From: Caprella mutica | Lineage: Eukaryota; Arthropoda; Malacostraca; Amphipoda; Caprellidae | Assembly (NCBI GenBank): GCA_947561585.1 | Contig: CANNZV010002489.1 | Span: forward strand, 62,001-126,000 | DNA: 64,000 bases | Direction: 5' to 3' | Part shown: positions 1 to 10,550 of the stretch, in pieces | Layout: each line of letters opens with the position of its first letter | How positions within the stretch are numbered: position 1 is the stretch's first letter | Translations under genes and position numbers: made by a program | Notes under the pieces: model-generated | What the model saw: only the letters and a program-made list of their open reading frames with translations | Database searches by the model: none | Told to the model about the DNA's origin: nothing

Positions 1-276
1 AGATCATGAATTAAATAGTTAAACTCTTCAACTCATGGCTCAGATGTTATTCAATAATAATTGGATTTGTGTCGACTACGATCGATTGTGTATTCTCCAA
101 CAATGATAGAAAATGCAGAACTAGAGTAAATTTCTAATATAAAAATGTAGGTAGCTATATGAAAAATTTATCACGATAAAATCGATATGGTGAAATACAT
201 ATAATTAATATTTGACGGCGGATTTCTTCAATTAAGGAATGAATGAAAACCATAGATCACTAACTTTATATTGTGA

Positions 277-314
<38 letters not shown>

Positions 315-1930
315 TCAAAAACTGCAAGTACCGTTTAAAAAAAATGAAAATGGTGAATTTCCATGATACAAATACAATTTTAACAAAAATAATAATAATA
401 CATATTCTCATAGTTAAATTTAAAAAATATTAATGAATTAGTTTGGAGAATTTGTTCAGTGTCTTTCTTTTATTTTGAATAAAAGAAATCCTACACCTCA
501 TATAAAGTTGGGCAACCTCTTTGGGAACTTTACATTTAAAGTTTGTGCAGTCGGCATTGCTTGAGGTTTCTGTTGCATGATATCCTTCACAGGCGGAATC
601 TGTTGGTGTATCAATAATTAGAAACTGCAACTTAAGAAAGAAATAAAAATAAAAAGCATAGGTAATTAATATTATTTTGATACAGAAGTGAGGACAGTAA
701 CATTGCCTCTGATAATGCACTTGCTGTAGTAGCTAGATATCACTTTTTGGCCAACTCGACTTTTTGAATGTTAGAGTAGCTATATAATTTGAAAAGAGCA
801 AAGCTACTTACCAATCTACAGTTGTGCTGTATCCCACGCAGCATTTAGTTCGGGCTGGAACTCTACTTCTGTAACAAGATAACAAGAATTATCTTTCTAA
901 AATTTTATATACCTATTTGCTAGTCTACATCGGAGTTAGATAACAATTTGAAGAAATTAGTTATATTAATCACAGGAGTCATATAGAAACGTAGATTGAT
1001 GTGTAAGTATCAAATGTCCAGTAGGTATCAGTAACATCTCATGATATATATATATATATTCAGTAACTGGATCTCCTGGACTATATGCCCCCAGGAAAAT
1101 CCAAGAATATATATTTGTAGTCAATAGTAAAAACAAATATGAAAGTTTAAAACTAATCCAATGACCAATGGCACTAAAAATCAATTTTTGAAGTAAAAAT
1201 TAAATAATCCAAACAGAGAATAGGAGTCATAACTATGGTCATTTATTTAGCTAATAATATAATCAAGTAAATTGATGCTGTAGCTACTGATGAAGGTAAA
1301 AGAAAAATAGGATGCCTCTTACACAACTTGAAATTATTTAAAGTTTAGACTCTGTAGCTAATAAGAACAACAACCAATTAACATGTAAAAGGCTCAATTT
1401 AATATCATATAACATAATGAATTAAGGCATTGATGATGTAACTATTAGTTAGCTACCTGGTGGTTGTGAAGCAGTCAAATCTTCCACCACTTTCCTGTTT
1501 GATCTGCACTTGTGTCTATCCTCCAGCTAGAGAGCAGAACCTGTAAGAAAAGAGATTTAATTAGTTATGATGAATAGGTAGCTATATCTGATAAATAAAG
1601 AAATTTGAATCTGATGAATACATATTACAATTTAATAAGGACTACACAAGGCAAGATAGACAAACAGAAGATTGGAAGTAAAAATGAATAAAAAAAACTT
1701 CTAAGGCAAATGATGCATCTTTGACTAGCCTAGAGACTAGAATCTAATTTAGTATATAGCTATGTACAAAACTACAAACATGATGGCAACATCAAACAAG
1801 GTTACATTTTTTAATATACCTGAAAAACATAGGAGAAAATTAAGAAAATCTAGCCATCCAATAATAGAGAGAGTCCCAAAAGAGGACTCTGGAGTCTGTC
1901 AGTCTGGACTAGCCAATTTATTACCACAAC
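1..1930. other. Gene-free AT-rich DNA
   Basis: No exon-like reading frame, RNA gene or recognisable transposon was seen. The DNA is AT-rich with scattered TAGCTA-like words and a short AT microsatellite. The small reverse-strand open frames here have no recognisable domain or splice context and are treated as chance. Confidence 0.6.
283..312. repeat. (AT)n microsatellite
   Basis: About 15 uninterrupted AT dinucleotides. A shorter ATATAT run lies near 1043-1059. Confidence 0.9.
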
Positions 1931-1933
1931 TTC

Positions 1934-2163
1934 ACAAGTAATAAAGCATGACCTTTCTTGCCATTTGAATGGAGAGAAAAGGGCAGTGTTTTTGAGTCTT
2001 TCAACTCCTCATGGAGAGAAATCTGAAATATCTAATTATCTCCTATGTTGTAATGTTAATTTGGAGAGTATTTTTCAATAATTGCCCATTTAAGAGAAAA
2101 ATTGGTTATTTTTGGAGCTTGTGAGAGAAATGGAGAGTCTGAGAGCCACACTCTTTTACTTGG
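1934..2163. mobile_element. MITE, family C
   Basis: The left end reads ACAAGTAATAAAGCATG and the right end CTTTTACTTGG. These are imperfect inverted repeats of the same type as the family C copy at 7297-7759. The interior has the words GGAGAGAAAT and CTCCTATGTTGTAATG seen in that copy. There is no coding capacity. No clear target duplication was found, so the exact ends are uncertain. Confidence 0.5.
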
Positions 2164-2237
2164 GTATTAGGTACCGTACTTTATTACTTAGTCCAGGCTC
2201 CAATCATATTCAGAATTTCTGACTAGATAGGTAAAGG

Positions 2238-2502
2238 CCACTCTGCATAAGACATCCTGACTCTCAGAGACTTAAATTGATATAGAATTACCTACTTTCA
2301 GACTCTCGGCAGCTGATTCAGAATCAGGGACAGCTAAATTATTGGAACATAGGATTTAATTCAAAATCTCCCTCAGCTAAATTAATGGTAACATAGGATT
2401 TAATTCAAAAACTCTCTCCAAGATCTCAAATTTCTAAAAGTGGGCTCAGATTTGTCTCAGAGGACAGAGTCTTGGGGAAATGTTCCATATTATGCAGTCT
2501 GG
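2238..2502. mobile_element. MITE, family B
   Basis: The left end CCACTCTGCATAA and right end TATGCAGTCTGG are inverted. The interior holds the tandem core AATTAATGGTAACATAGG shared with the copies at 9026-9292 and 12830-13267. The element is about 265 bp, non-coding, and has no clear target duplication. Confidence 0.6.
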
Positions 2503-3399
2503 AACTATAGAGTAGGTACCTAAGGTACCTAGCCTAGAATGGGAATTTAATTTAGGTACCTAAGTTATACTTATATACATAATACAATCATAATGGCAAC
2601 TTAAACTCACAAAGTTTAGTGTAGGAATCATGGAATGTGGAGGAGCAAGACCAGCATTTTGAGTGACAGATGAGGGAAGAGATGCTGAAGCCTGAAGGTA
2701 TGAGCAAGGTAGGAACTGCATCTTCTTCAATTGATTTTAGTTGGGCAGGCACAGGGATATTTACAAGTTCATACTTTAAATTTCGTTTAAATTCTCTGGT
2801 TCAAAATGAATAGAGCATACTACACGAGCATTATATGTATTTAGGTACTTTGTCACTGCGTCGACACTTCGCTATCCATTGTCTCTTTAGCTCAATATCT
2901 TTTGGAAATCTAAAAAATTAACACTACCTAGACTGTTTACTTTCTCATTGAAAACAATCAAATACACTGCATTGAATAGGCATTACAGCTGACTACCTAG
3001 TTAGAACTTAGATATAGACTCAAAGTAAACAATGCAAGAACCTTGAAATCTGAATTCGTATTCCATGTGACGTCACCTTCTTTTTCTTTCTCGGTATTTC
3101 TGTCGAGTGCGAGTATCCTTATAACTATTTAATTCATGGTCTGGGAGATCTAAAGCGCAAATTAATTTGCAAAATTAATGTATGTTTTATGAAGAAGTTC
3201 GTAATATGAACGAAAAGAACTTATATGTCACAGAATATTTATGTAAGGAGTAACTAAAATGAATATACCTACATTTTGTGGTTTTATTGATTCAATGATT
3301 TTTATTTTTAATATTACTAGGATAATTTAAAACTCTTTATATGATTTATAAATGATAGTAATAAACAATGGAACGCAACATGTAACTCTATTTTATATT
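2503..3399. other. Gene-free DNA
   Basis: Nothing recognisable was seen apart from a GGTACCTA-rich patch at about 2514-2570. Confidence 0.5.
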
Positions 3400-3635
3400 T
3401 TTTTACATAGGCCTAGGTACATTTTTGTAGGTAGGTACATAGTTTTTTTATATAATTTTTTACATACATTTTTGATATAGGCCTACATTTTTTACATAAT
3501 TTTTTTACCATAATTTTTTCAAATTATTATTTCTTTAGCTACCAAAAAAAATTTACATAAATTTTTTTACATAATTTTTTACAAAAAAAATTACATCAAT
3601 TTTTTTACATAAATTTTTTACATAGTAAGTGGCTG
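3400..3635. repeat. T-rich simple repeat with TTTACATA units
   Basis: The stretch is built from T-runs separated by ACATA or ACATAA (TTTTTTACATAA-like units), expanded many times with variable T-run length. It abuts the minisatellite that begins near 3636. Confidence 0.7.
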
Positions 3636-3963
3636 TTATTTGTTTTGTCAACATCGCAGCGACAAATACTTAATATTAATTTGCATGTATAATTATAGTT
3701 GTTTTGCCAACATCGTGCCAACACTTGATATCTATCAAGCGGCCGATTGTTGGGTATTGACATCGTGCCGACAAATAATATTAGTCTGTCGGCCGACTGT
3801 TGTAAGAACGACGTCCTGCCGACAAATAATATCCATCTGACGGCCGTATGTTGTGTAGCCGACGTTGTGCCGATGTCGAAATGAATCAATTTGCCGATGC
3901 ACGACGTTGCCATAAGGTTACCGATGCACGCCAGCATACGGCCGACGTTGCAATGTTTGCTGG
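3636..3963. repeat. Degenerate CCGAC-rich minisatellite, about 50-57 bp period
   Basis: Read on the minus strand, the words GTCGGCACGATGT, CAATCGGCCG and AATATTATTT recur in the same order about five to six times with an approximate 50-57 bp period. The block is more GC-rich than its surroundings. It ends exactly where homology of the truncated copia element begins, at about 3963. It may be the subterminal repeat zone of an unidentified DNA transposon. No family is assigned. Confidence 0.55.
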
Positions 3964-5275
3964 GATCCAGACAATTAACTGATTTAGTTCGGATCATTTT
4001 AGTCAAGTTGTCGTTACCTATATGACCGAGCCTTCTATGCCATAGAAGATTTACTTTATTTTGATCAACAGTTACTGCAGCTTTATGTACTAAAGTATTT
4101 AGATAATAGAGTTGACCAACACAGTTGGCCTCAGCAATTAACTCTTTATTTTCGTTCAATATTTTACATTTATCATTTTCAAAAATAATAGATTTATTAT
4201 TATTTGTCATTTTTGACACTGATAGTAGATTAAAAGCTAGATTTGGCAAATATAGTACATCATTTATTGTACATTTTCTACTTCCACTACCTGGTATATT
4301 CACAATAACAGAAACATTTCCTAGTGAAATAGCTTGCAAAACATCTCCATTACCTACTTTAACATTGATAGGTTTGGTAATATTTGCAAAATCTTTACAT
4401 AAATTTTTATCACCACTCATGTGTGATGAAGAGCCTGAATCTATTATCCAAATATTACTGTCGGCATATTTGTTACAAAGAGCGATATCATTAGCATACA
4501 TTGTGTGATTAAGTTCTATATGACTTACGTTTACACCATTTGGCTGATTTTGAGTTCTGTTAGTTTGAGAATACCGTTTAAATTTGATGCAGTCTTTCTT
4601 CAAATGTCCTATTTTTTCACAAAAGTGACACTTGATTGACTGTTTATTTACTGCAGCATCAATCTGAGTATTTGATAATGCCAAACCATCATTGGATTTA
4701 ATACTCAACTTTTCAGTTTCTCTCCGGAGTGTGTCAGCTACGATAATCCAGTTAGGGATGTCTGTCTGAGCTTCAAGTGCAGTAACAAGCACTTCAAACT
4801 GCTCTGGTAGTGATGATAGGAGACAAATAACTTTATCCTCTTCACTGATCACTTGATTTAACAAGGCAAGCTCTTGAAAAACTTCAGTTAGTTCTTTCAA
4901 ATGGGAGTTGAGTAGTTCGGGAGATTTCAATTTTAAGTTGTAAAGCTTCTTCTTCAGACGAAATTTGTTCGCCCACGTGTTTTTCTGAGACGTTTCTTGA
5001 AGGGTGGTCCAGACAGCATGTAGATCCGTGGGTTGTCCAACTAAGTACAATTGATCCGGTGAAATAGATAGTACTATATCTGCCAGAGCTTTATTCTTGT
5101 TATTAGTATAGTCAGCTTTAACCTCAGTTGAAGCGGAATCTATTGGAACTGATTTAGATCCATCAGCAAAATCCATAAGTTTCTCTCTTAAGAGGTACAT
5201 TTTCATTTGTACCCTCCATGTAGGGTAATTATTTCCGTCTAGGGGAACAATCCCCGGTAGCTTATTTGAAGACAT
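3964..5275 (-). pseudogene. gag: Copia gag-protease fragment, truncated
   Basis: The frame starts at the ATG at 5275 (complement) and runs open through a gag domain (LTR-retrotransposon UBN2-like), a CX2CX4HX4C zinc knuckle (CHFCEKIGHLKKDC, near residue 220), a protease active site (IIDSGSSSHMSG) and the start of a GAG pre-integrase domain (LLWHRRLGHIG). Gag forms the particle and binds RNA, and the protease processes the polyprotein. Homology stops at about 3964. The frame then reads into the adjacent minisatellite and ends at 3605, so the last ~115 residues are not element sequence. Unlike the forward copy, the gag part here has no frameshift. Confidence 0.85.
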
Positions 5276-5761
5276 GTTTTCAAGTATTTATTTTCATTCA
5301 ATACTTAACAAACATAAACAAACAAAGCAGTTAAATTGATTTACTGTTTAACTGAATTGATATTTTAAGATTATTCTAATTCATAAGAATATTTTCACTG
5401 AATATAATTATTAATATTCAATTGGAACAGCAACACAAGTCTTAGTTCGCAAGAACCTTTTGTTGAAAGACTGTTTACCAAAGGATAAGTTCACAGATTT
5501 AAAGGTAATTTGTGACCTCTCTTGACACCTCTTCCGCACAAATAATAAATAATTATACTATAAAAAACAAGTACATTTCGCTAGAGCAGTCAGTATAATC
5601 GACCTCAATAGCGCGTTAGCACGATATGCTTACACAAACGTTCGTGCGTATATGTTTCATTTAGTTTAACACTTTTTTCACTGTACTTCGTTTTAATTGA
5701 TTACTGTAATAAACTTCTAAATTGTTTAAACATAATTTGATTTATAAACTCTTATCGTTCA

Positions 5762-5775
5762 CTGGGCCCATAACC
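5762..5775 (-). other. Copia primer binding site, half-tRNA type
   Basis: The complement reads GGTTATGGGCCCAG, immediately inside the LTR. This matches the anticodon-arm region of eukaryotic initiator methionine tRNA, not its 3' end. The Drosophila copia element is known to prime from such an internal tRNA fragment. Confidence 0.8.
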
Positions 5776-6114
5776 TGTTAGAATTAGGTTAAATTACAGT
5801 GGGTTAACAACGTTAAAACGATAAAGTTTATTTAAAGAGTATTATGTTATACAGTTAGAAGAATATTAGAGAGATGAGAGAATCACATCTCTCTCTGAGT
5901 AATGTAAAAAACAGACTAGCTAAAGAATTGACCTGCGGTGATATTTAACACTCACCGGAAATTGTAATGGACTTTAAACCTTAAATCCGTTTCTCATAAA
6001 AGTAGTACATTGTTTGTTAAACAATAGGTAATTAATATAGCTGAGCTAGTCTCACTGGAAGTTAACATTAAACATATAAAGAGTGTGTAATACATTTAAA
6101 CTAAAATTTCAACA
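5776..6114 (-). repeat. Copia 5' LTR (reverse strand)
   Basis: This 339-bp LTR starts TGTT and ends AACA when read on the minus strand. It aligns along its full length with the forward LTR at 58271-58608. Confidence 0.88.
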
Positions 6115-6902
6115 AATGTTTTATTCTTACTAAGTGATCGTTCAACATTAATATTATGAAAACAAAAATTGACTGAACTGCCCCTTTAATGTCTTGGCTG
6201 CTGAAACAGAAGGTTATTTGAATAACGTTTTCAATTCTTTGACACAACGCTGTTCAACAATCGATGATCCAGTATAATTGCACTAACGTACCGATACTCG
6301 AATTCGATCGTGTCTTTATTTTGCAAATTTTTACCGACGTTGGCCTGTAAGTGCAGATCAATATGTTCCTACACCTTAGTTCTACAATATTATTTAATGA
6401 ACTCATTTTTCCCGATTCCAACTAATATTGCTTATTATCATTTGATAGCTTTCTGACAGATCGCTTTCATCTATTTTGCAGAAGTTAGTATTTCATTCAG
6501 CACTACAGAGGGGTTCGGGACCTGCGGAAGAGGTTGGAAGGTGCGAGGTCGGAGGTCAAAGGTTTCGGGAGGGGAGAGGTGGTATGAATTGGAAATTTAA
6601 ATTCAGTTCCAAGTCTTTCCGCTTAATAGATAATACTCTTGGAGAATTATGGAGGAATTTTCGGTGATCGGGTGTGTGCAGCTCTGCTGAAACACACTGT
6701 CATATAACCGAGTTTTCTAATGAAAAAATAAGTGAGATCATTTAATAAACATAAATTGAAGGTAAGAAGCAAATAATAATCATTTATATAGGACTGTGGG
6801 TAAAAGTGAAATAGGGTAGAATTATCAATTAGGTATAGAAGGTAGGATCAAAGTTTAAATAGGTTATTAGGCCGGTTAAACAGAAACTCAACAGGGTCAG
6901 GG
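6115..6902. other. Gene-free DNA
   Basis: No exon, RNA gene or recognised repeat was seen. A 63-codon open frame at 6476 has no recognisable features. Confidence 0.5.
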
Positions 6903-7087
6903 CCAGTTTGCAGAAACTGGTGAAGTGTTCGTAATCGTAGAGATCTCTTATTCTGTTCATAGCAAAATTAATGGAAATATAGAGATTAATTCATAATTGT
7001 TCGTAGCAAAATTAATGTAAATAAAGGAATTAATTCAAAATTGTGCGGGGAGAATATCCCAAATATCTCCCAAATTCTGCAGACTGG
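6903..7087. mobile_element. MITE, family B'
   Basis: The ends CCAGTTTGCAGAAACTGG and CTGCAGACTGG are inverted. The interior has a tandemly doubled core (GCAAAATTAATGGAAATA and GCAAAATTAATGTAAATA). It is the reverse orientation of the copy at 12848-13034. It is 185 bp and non-coding, and no target duplication is visible. Confidence 0.65.
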
Positions 7088-7296
7088 TGTCCCAGTTTGT
7101 ATTTGGTGCTCTGAACTCCTCTGACTTTTTCAAAAATCTGAGAAACAGCTGCCAACATTTTTCATCAATTTGTCTAGTCCTCCAACATTTTTCCAGTTTC
7201 CCCTCCCAGAATTAATGGTAACATAGGAATTAATAGCTAAATATCCTCCGACATTGCAGGAATTTTTTTATTAGAGAAATTGAATATCTCCCGATA

Positions 7297-7759
7297 CCAA
7301 GTAAAATAGTATGTCTCGTAAACTCACCATTTGTCTCTCCAGCTCTCTCCAAAATTCAACAAATTCTCTCCAAAATGCCAAGTAAAATAGTATGTCTTAT
7401 AAACTCGCCATTTTTTTTCTCCAGCTCTCTTCAAAATTCAACAAATTCTCTCCAAAATGATCAAATTTTCATAAATTCTCTCCTAAATAACATTGTAGCA
7501 TAGGAGAAAAATAGATAAAACTCGCCATTTGCAATTGAAGGGCTCAAAATAACTATCACAAACTCGCCATTAAAATGGCTAGTTTGGACATGCTTTATTA
7601 CTTGGCCAAAATGATCAAATTTTCATAAATTCTCTTTAAAATAACATTGTAGCATAGGAGAAAAATAGATAAAACTCGCCATTTGCAATTGAAGGGCTCA
7701 AAATAACTGTCACAAATTCGCCATTAAAATGGCGAGTTTGGACATGCTTTATTACTTGG
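7297..7759. mobile_element. MITE, family C, nested, with perfect 8-bp target duplication
   Basis: The ends CCAAGTAAAATAGTATGTC and GACATGCTTTATTACTTGG are inverted repeats. TCCCGATA occurs directly on both sides (7289-7296 and 7760-7767), a perfect 8-bp duplication as made by hAT (or P) transposases. The element is 463 bp, enlarged by internal tandem duplication, and non-coding. ACTCGCCATT and its inverse recur inside. Confidence 0.8.
7454..7759. repeat. Tandem duplication, 154-bp unit
   Basis: AAAATGATCAAATTTTCATA begins at 7454 and again at 7608. The two units are almost identical up to TTATTACTTGG. It is an internal duplication of the 3' half of the family C MITE, recent by its similarity. 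A shorter, older duplication (AGTATGTCTCGTAAACTC-like) lies at about 7300-7450. Confidence 0.85.
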
Positions 7760-7960
7760 TCCCGATATATCTTTGGAATTTACCACCAAATACAATCTGG
7801 CAGTGGTGTCAGGGTAACGATATAACTGGAGCGTTTTTAGAGTTCTGGAGAAAATTTTGGGTTGTTTTAACTACGTCTTCTTCCTTAACAGTTAACTCCG
7901 GACAATAATAATTTTGTATTTCTCAATTCTCAGTGCACATAAATTTGCTGAAGTCAGAAC

Positions 7961-8208
7961 CCAGTCTGTATTTGGTGCACAAAATTCCACTGACTTTATG
8001 AAAAAGCTGAAAAAATCCACCATAAATTTCCAATAATTTGTCTGATCCACCAACATTTTCTCACTTTCTTTATCCACTGAAAATTAATGGTAAGTTGGTA
8101 ACATAGGAGTAAATAGCTATAAATCCACCGACTTTGTTGGAATATCATTTTCAAAGGAGAAAAATTCCATCGACATGTCGGTGGAATTTCCTATGAAATA
8201 CAGACTGG
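7961..8208. mobile_element. MITE, family A
   Basis: It starts CCAGTCTGTATTTGGTGC and ends GAAATACAGACTGG. The interior is the family A series (CCACTGACTTT, CCAACATTTTC, AAAATTAATGGTAA, CGACATGTCGGTGGAATTT). It is 248 bp and non-coding. The flanks show no clear 8-bp duplication. Confidence 0.7.
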
Positions 8209-8300
8209 TATGTTTGTGCCAGTAATCGGTCACTTAAGGATAAATTACAAACAAATACTAATAACAAGTCACATATAGGTAAACAACGCTACTGACGCGC

Positions 8301-8545
8301 CCAGTCTGTATTTGGTGCTCAAAATTCCACTGACTTTTTGAAAAAGCTTAAAAAATCCACGATAAATTTCCAGTAATTTGGCTAATCCACCAACATTTTA
8401 CCTATTTTTCCACTGAAAATTAATGGTAATGTAGGAATAAATAGCTAAATATCGACTGACTTTGTCACTTTGCCAGAATATTATTATCAGTGGGGGAAAA
8501 ATTCCACCAACATGTCGGTGGAATTTACCACGAAATACAGACTGG
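8301..8545. mobile_element. MITE, family A, with 8-bp target duplication
   Basis: It starts CCAGTCTGTATTTGGTGC and ends CGAAATACAGACTGG. The flanks TGACGCGC (8293-8300) and TGACGCGT (8546-8553) match at 7 of 8 positions. It is 245 bp, non-coding, and the same orientation as 7961-8208. Confidence 0.8.
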
Positions 8546-8566
8546 TGACGCGTCAGTCGCAGTCGG

Positions 8567-8715
8567 CAGTCTGTATTTGCTGGTAATCGGTGGAATTTTT
8601 CTCCATTGTAAATATTATTCTGGCAAAGTTGGTGGATTTTTAGTTATTTATTTCTATGTTATCAATAATTTTTGGTGGGAAAAATGGCTAAAATTTTGGT
8701 GGATCAGCCAAAATA
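8567..8715. mobile_element. MITE, family A, truncated, opposite orientation
   Basis: CAGTCTGTATTTGCTGG is followed by the reverse-oriented family A interior (CGGTGGAATTTTTCTCCA, TTCTGGCAAAG, GGTGGATCAGCCAAA), then homology fades. The far end was not found. Confidence 0.55.
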
Positions 8716-9025
8716 AATTAATAATTGATATATTTGATTCGTCTGTCAAGTATACATTGATTATATTCAGATGTTTTAGAATTGACAATCAATGCTTAAT
8801 TTATTCATCTCAGAAGACTCAGATAGGTATTCAGTAATATTTATTAGTTTAGTAATTAGTTATCCAGTCAGCAGCCTCTATACCAGTGTTTCCCAACCTT
8901 TCCCAATTATGCACCTCAAGCCATAACCGCGACCGCATAATGTTTTCTGTTGAATTGCACGAGCACTGCAGTGCAGCCTCTTTTATGTTAACTCCATTTA
9001 AATATACACTGCCAGTGCTTTCTAT

Positions 9026-9292
9026 CCAGTCTGCAGAATGCTTCTCTTATCCAGCAAAGATTTTAATTTGAGAGACAGTTACTCTCTGACTCTCAGTAGC
9101 AGATGCAGATTCAGAATCTCCCGCAGCTAAATTAATGGTAACCTAGGAATTAATTCAAAATCTCCCGCAGCTAAATTAATGGTAACATAGGATTTAATTC
9201 AAGATCTCCCGCAGAGATCTCCAATTTCTAAAAATTCAATCAAAATCTCCCGCAGAGAGTCTTGGAAAAATGTTCCATATTCTGCAAACTGG
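9026..9292. mobile_element. MITE, family B, with perfect 8-bp target duplication
   Basis: It starts CCAGTCTGCAGAATG and ends TATTCTGCAAACTGG. CTTTCTAT flanks it exactly (9018-9025 and 9293-9300). The interior has two tandem copies of the AATTAATGGTAAC-type core. It is 267 bp and non-coding. The duplication length supports mobilisation by an hAT-type transposase. Confidence 0.88.
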
Positions 9293-9328
9293 CTTTCTAT
9301 CAGAAGCATCATTTAACTCGGAAAAGAA

Positions 9329-10260
9329 ATGGATCATCCTGCAGTTTGCCGAAATGCTGTCTCTCCTTCAATTGTTTGCCTTGAATTCATGCTTCACTTG
9401 AAGATCAGTGGAAGGATGGCTAAATCTTACTACCTGAAAATGTTTGCAAGCGTTTGCGATCTTTTCAATGAGACTGGTTCCATCCACAAGAAAAATCAAA
9501 TTAAAACAAAACCAAAAATAACAGAAGCAGTGATTCAAGAGGTGAAGAATTTCTTTGAAGAAACCCTCATTTGCTCTCTCAGATAAACTTTTCAGCAGAT
9601 TTCATCCACCAAAACTACGATTTGCAGGATCGTCAGACATGGACTTTGTTTCAGTTTTTATCATTGCATTTCAGTTCAACCATTAACTGATGTCCACAAA
9701 GCATAGAGAAGGTAATTTTGTCAGTGGATTCTGCAGAAAGCATAAAAAATTGTCGATAGAATCGTTTGGACTGACGAGAAGCTCTTTTCCCTCAATCAAA
9801 AACCACATCGAAAAAACGACTGAGTGCGGACAAATAAAAATCTTTGAAATATCTACAATCAAATGATAGGTACATTACTTTCATCTGTTATTGGTGTTTC
9901 ATACTTCAGATTGCTCCTCTGCATTATTTGGCCAAGACTGCGCAATTATAGAACTTGTTCCACACTTAGATGAATTGAATAAATGCAGCTCTAAAAAATT
10001 TCAATGAAAAGTTTCTTGGCAGAGTAATTTGCAAAATAACAGAAATCCCTGGCAAGCACAGTCCAGATCTCAACCCTTTTGACTTTCTCTTCTGGGCTGC
10101 AACAAAATTTTGAGTTTATAGGGAAACCCTTGATTCCATTGAGAATGTGTTCAAAGCTTCGCTGAAGGATATAACCAGGAGAATTTCAAGAAAGTTTGCA
10201 AGAATGTTATGAAGCGTGCTTCGTTCTGACTTCAGGCTAGAGGGGGTCATTTTCCACAAC
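9329..10260 (+). pseudogene. Tc1/mariner (IS630-like) transposase remnant
   Basis: An open stretch at 9329-9586 looks like the N-terminal helix-turn-helix region of a mariner-type transposase (spaced motifs FNETGSIHKK and VKNFFEE). Further on, WTDEKLFSL (from 9767) resembles the first catalytic Asp region and SPDLNPFDFLFW (from 10060) the third acidic residue region of the DDE/D domain. Between them are several stops and frameshifts. The protein would cut and paste the element at TA sites, but this copy is dead. Family-level assignment within Tc1/mariner is not possible by eye. Confidence 0.6.
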
Positions 10261-10550
10261 TTTTGAAGGACATCAGAAGATGTGCCTCTTACGATATGAC
10301 AATAAATATTAAATAATCATAAAAATACATTATTTTCCTGTAAAGTGATGAAACCATATTTTCATTTGACGCATTTAAAGTTTTCCCAATTCGCAATTTA
10401 AAAATGATATTCCAGATGCAACACAGTGTACACTCAGTGGTTCTGCCATATTATTGAATTTTTATTTGGACGCCTTGGCGACCCCATGAAAAGCACTTGG
10501 CGACCCCAAGTGGGGTCGCGACCCCAGGGTTGGGAAAAGCTACTCTATAT

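Larger units (their letters stand above)
3964..6114 (-). mobile_element. Ty1/copia retrotransposon, 5' fragment (reverse strand)
   Basis: Reading leftward from 6114 the order is a complete 5' LTR, a primer binding site, a leader, gag and the protease region, then an abrupt end near 3963 before integrase. It is nearly identical to the 5' half of the forward copia at 58271-63980, so both belong to one family. Everything from integrase to the 3' LTR is missing. The breakpoint lies inside the pre-integrase domain, next to the CCGAC minisatellite. Confidence 0.9.
7092..7800. mobile_element. MITE, family A, carrying a nested family C MITE
   Basis: The left end is CCAGTTTGTATTTGGTG and the right end ACCAAATACAATCTGG, inverted and typical of family A. 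The interior words (CCAACATTTTTCC, AATTAATGGTAACATAGG) match the other A copies. A family C element with perfect 8-bp duplications sits inside at 7297-7759. Without it the A copy is about 240 bp, the usual family length. Confidence 0.7.
8884..10542. mobile_element. hAT-like DNA transposon remnant
   Basis: The left end CAGTGTTTCCCAACC is inverted relative to the right end GGTTGGGAAAAGCTA (11 of 15 positions). The flanks CTCTATAC (8876-8883) and CTCTATAT (10543-10550) form a 7/8 target duplication. A GTGGGGTCGCGACCCC palindrome near the right end is typical of many animal hAT elements. The interior holds a family B MITE and a Tc1/mariner-like remnant, so little or no hAT transposase is left. 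Confidence 0.65.

Noticed and set aside
430..1184. 96- and 72-codon minus-strand frames
   Set aside because: Low-complexity, AT-driven composition with no domain, splice context or similarity recognised.
4125..4508. 127-codon plus-strand frame inside the reverse copia
   Set aside because: It is the antisense shadow of copia gag/protease.
8490..8837. 115-codon frame over family A MITEs
   Set aside because: It runs across two MITE copies of opposite orientation. The open frame comes from repeat sequence.
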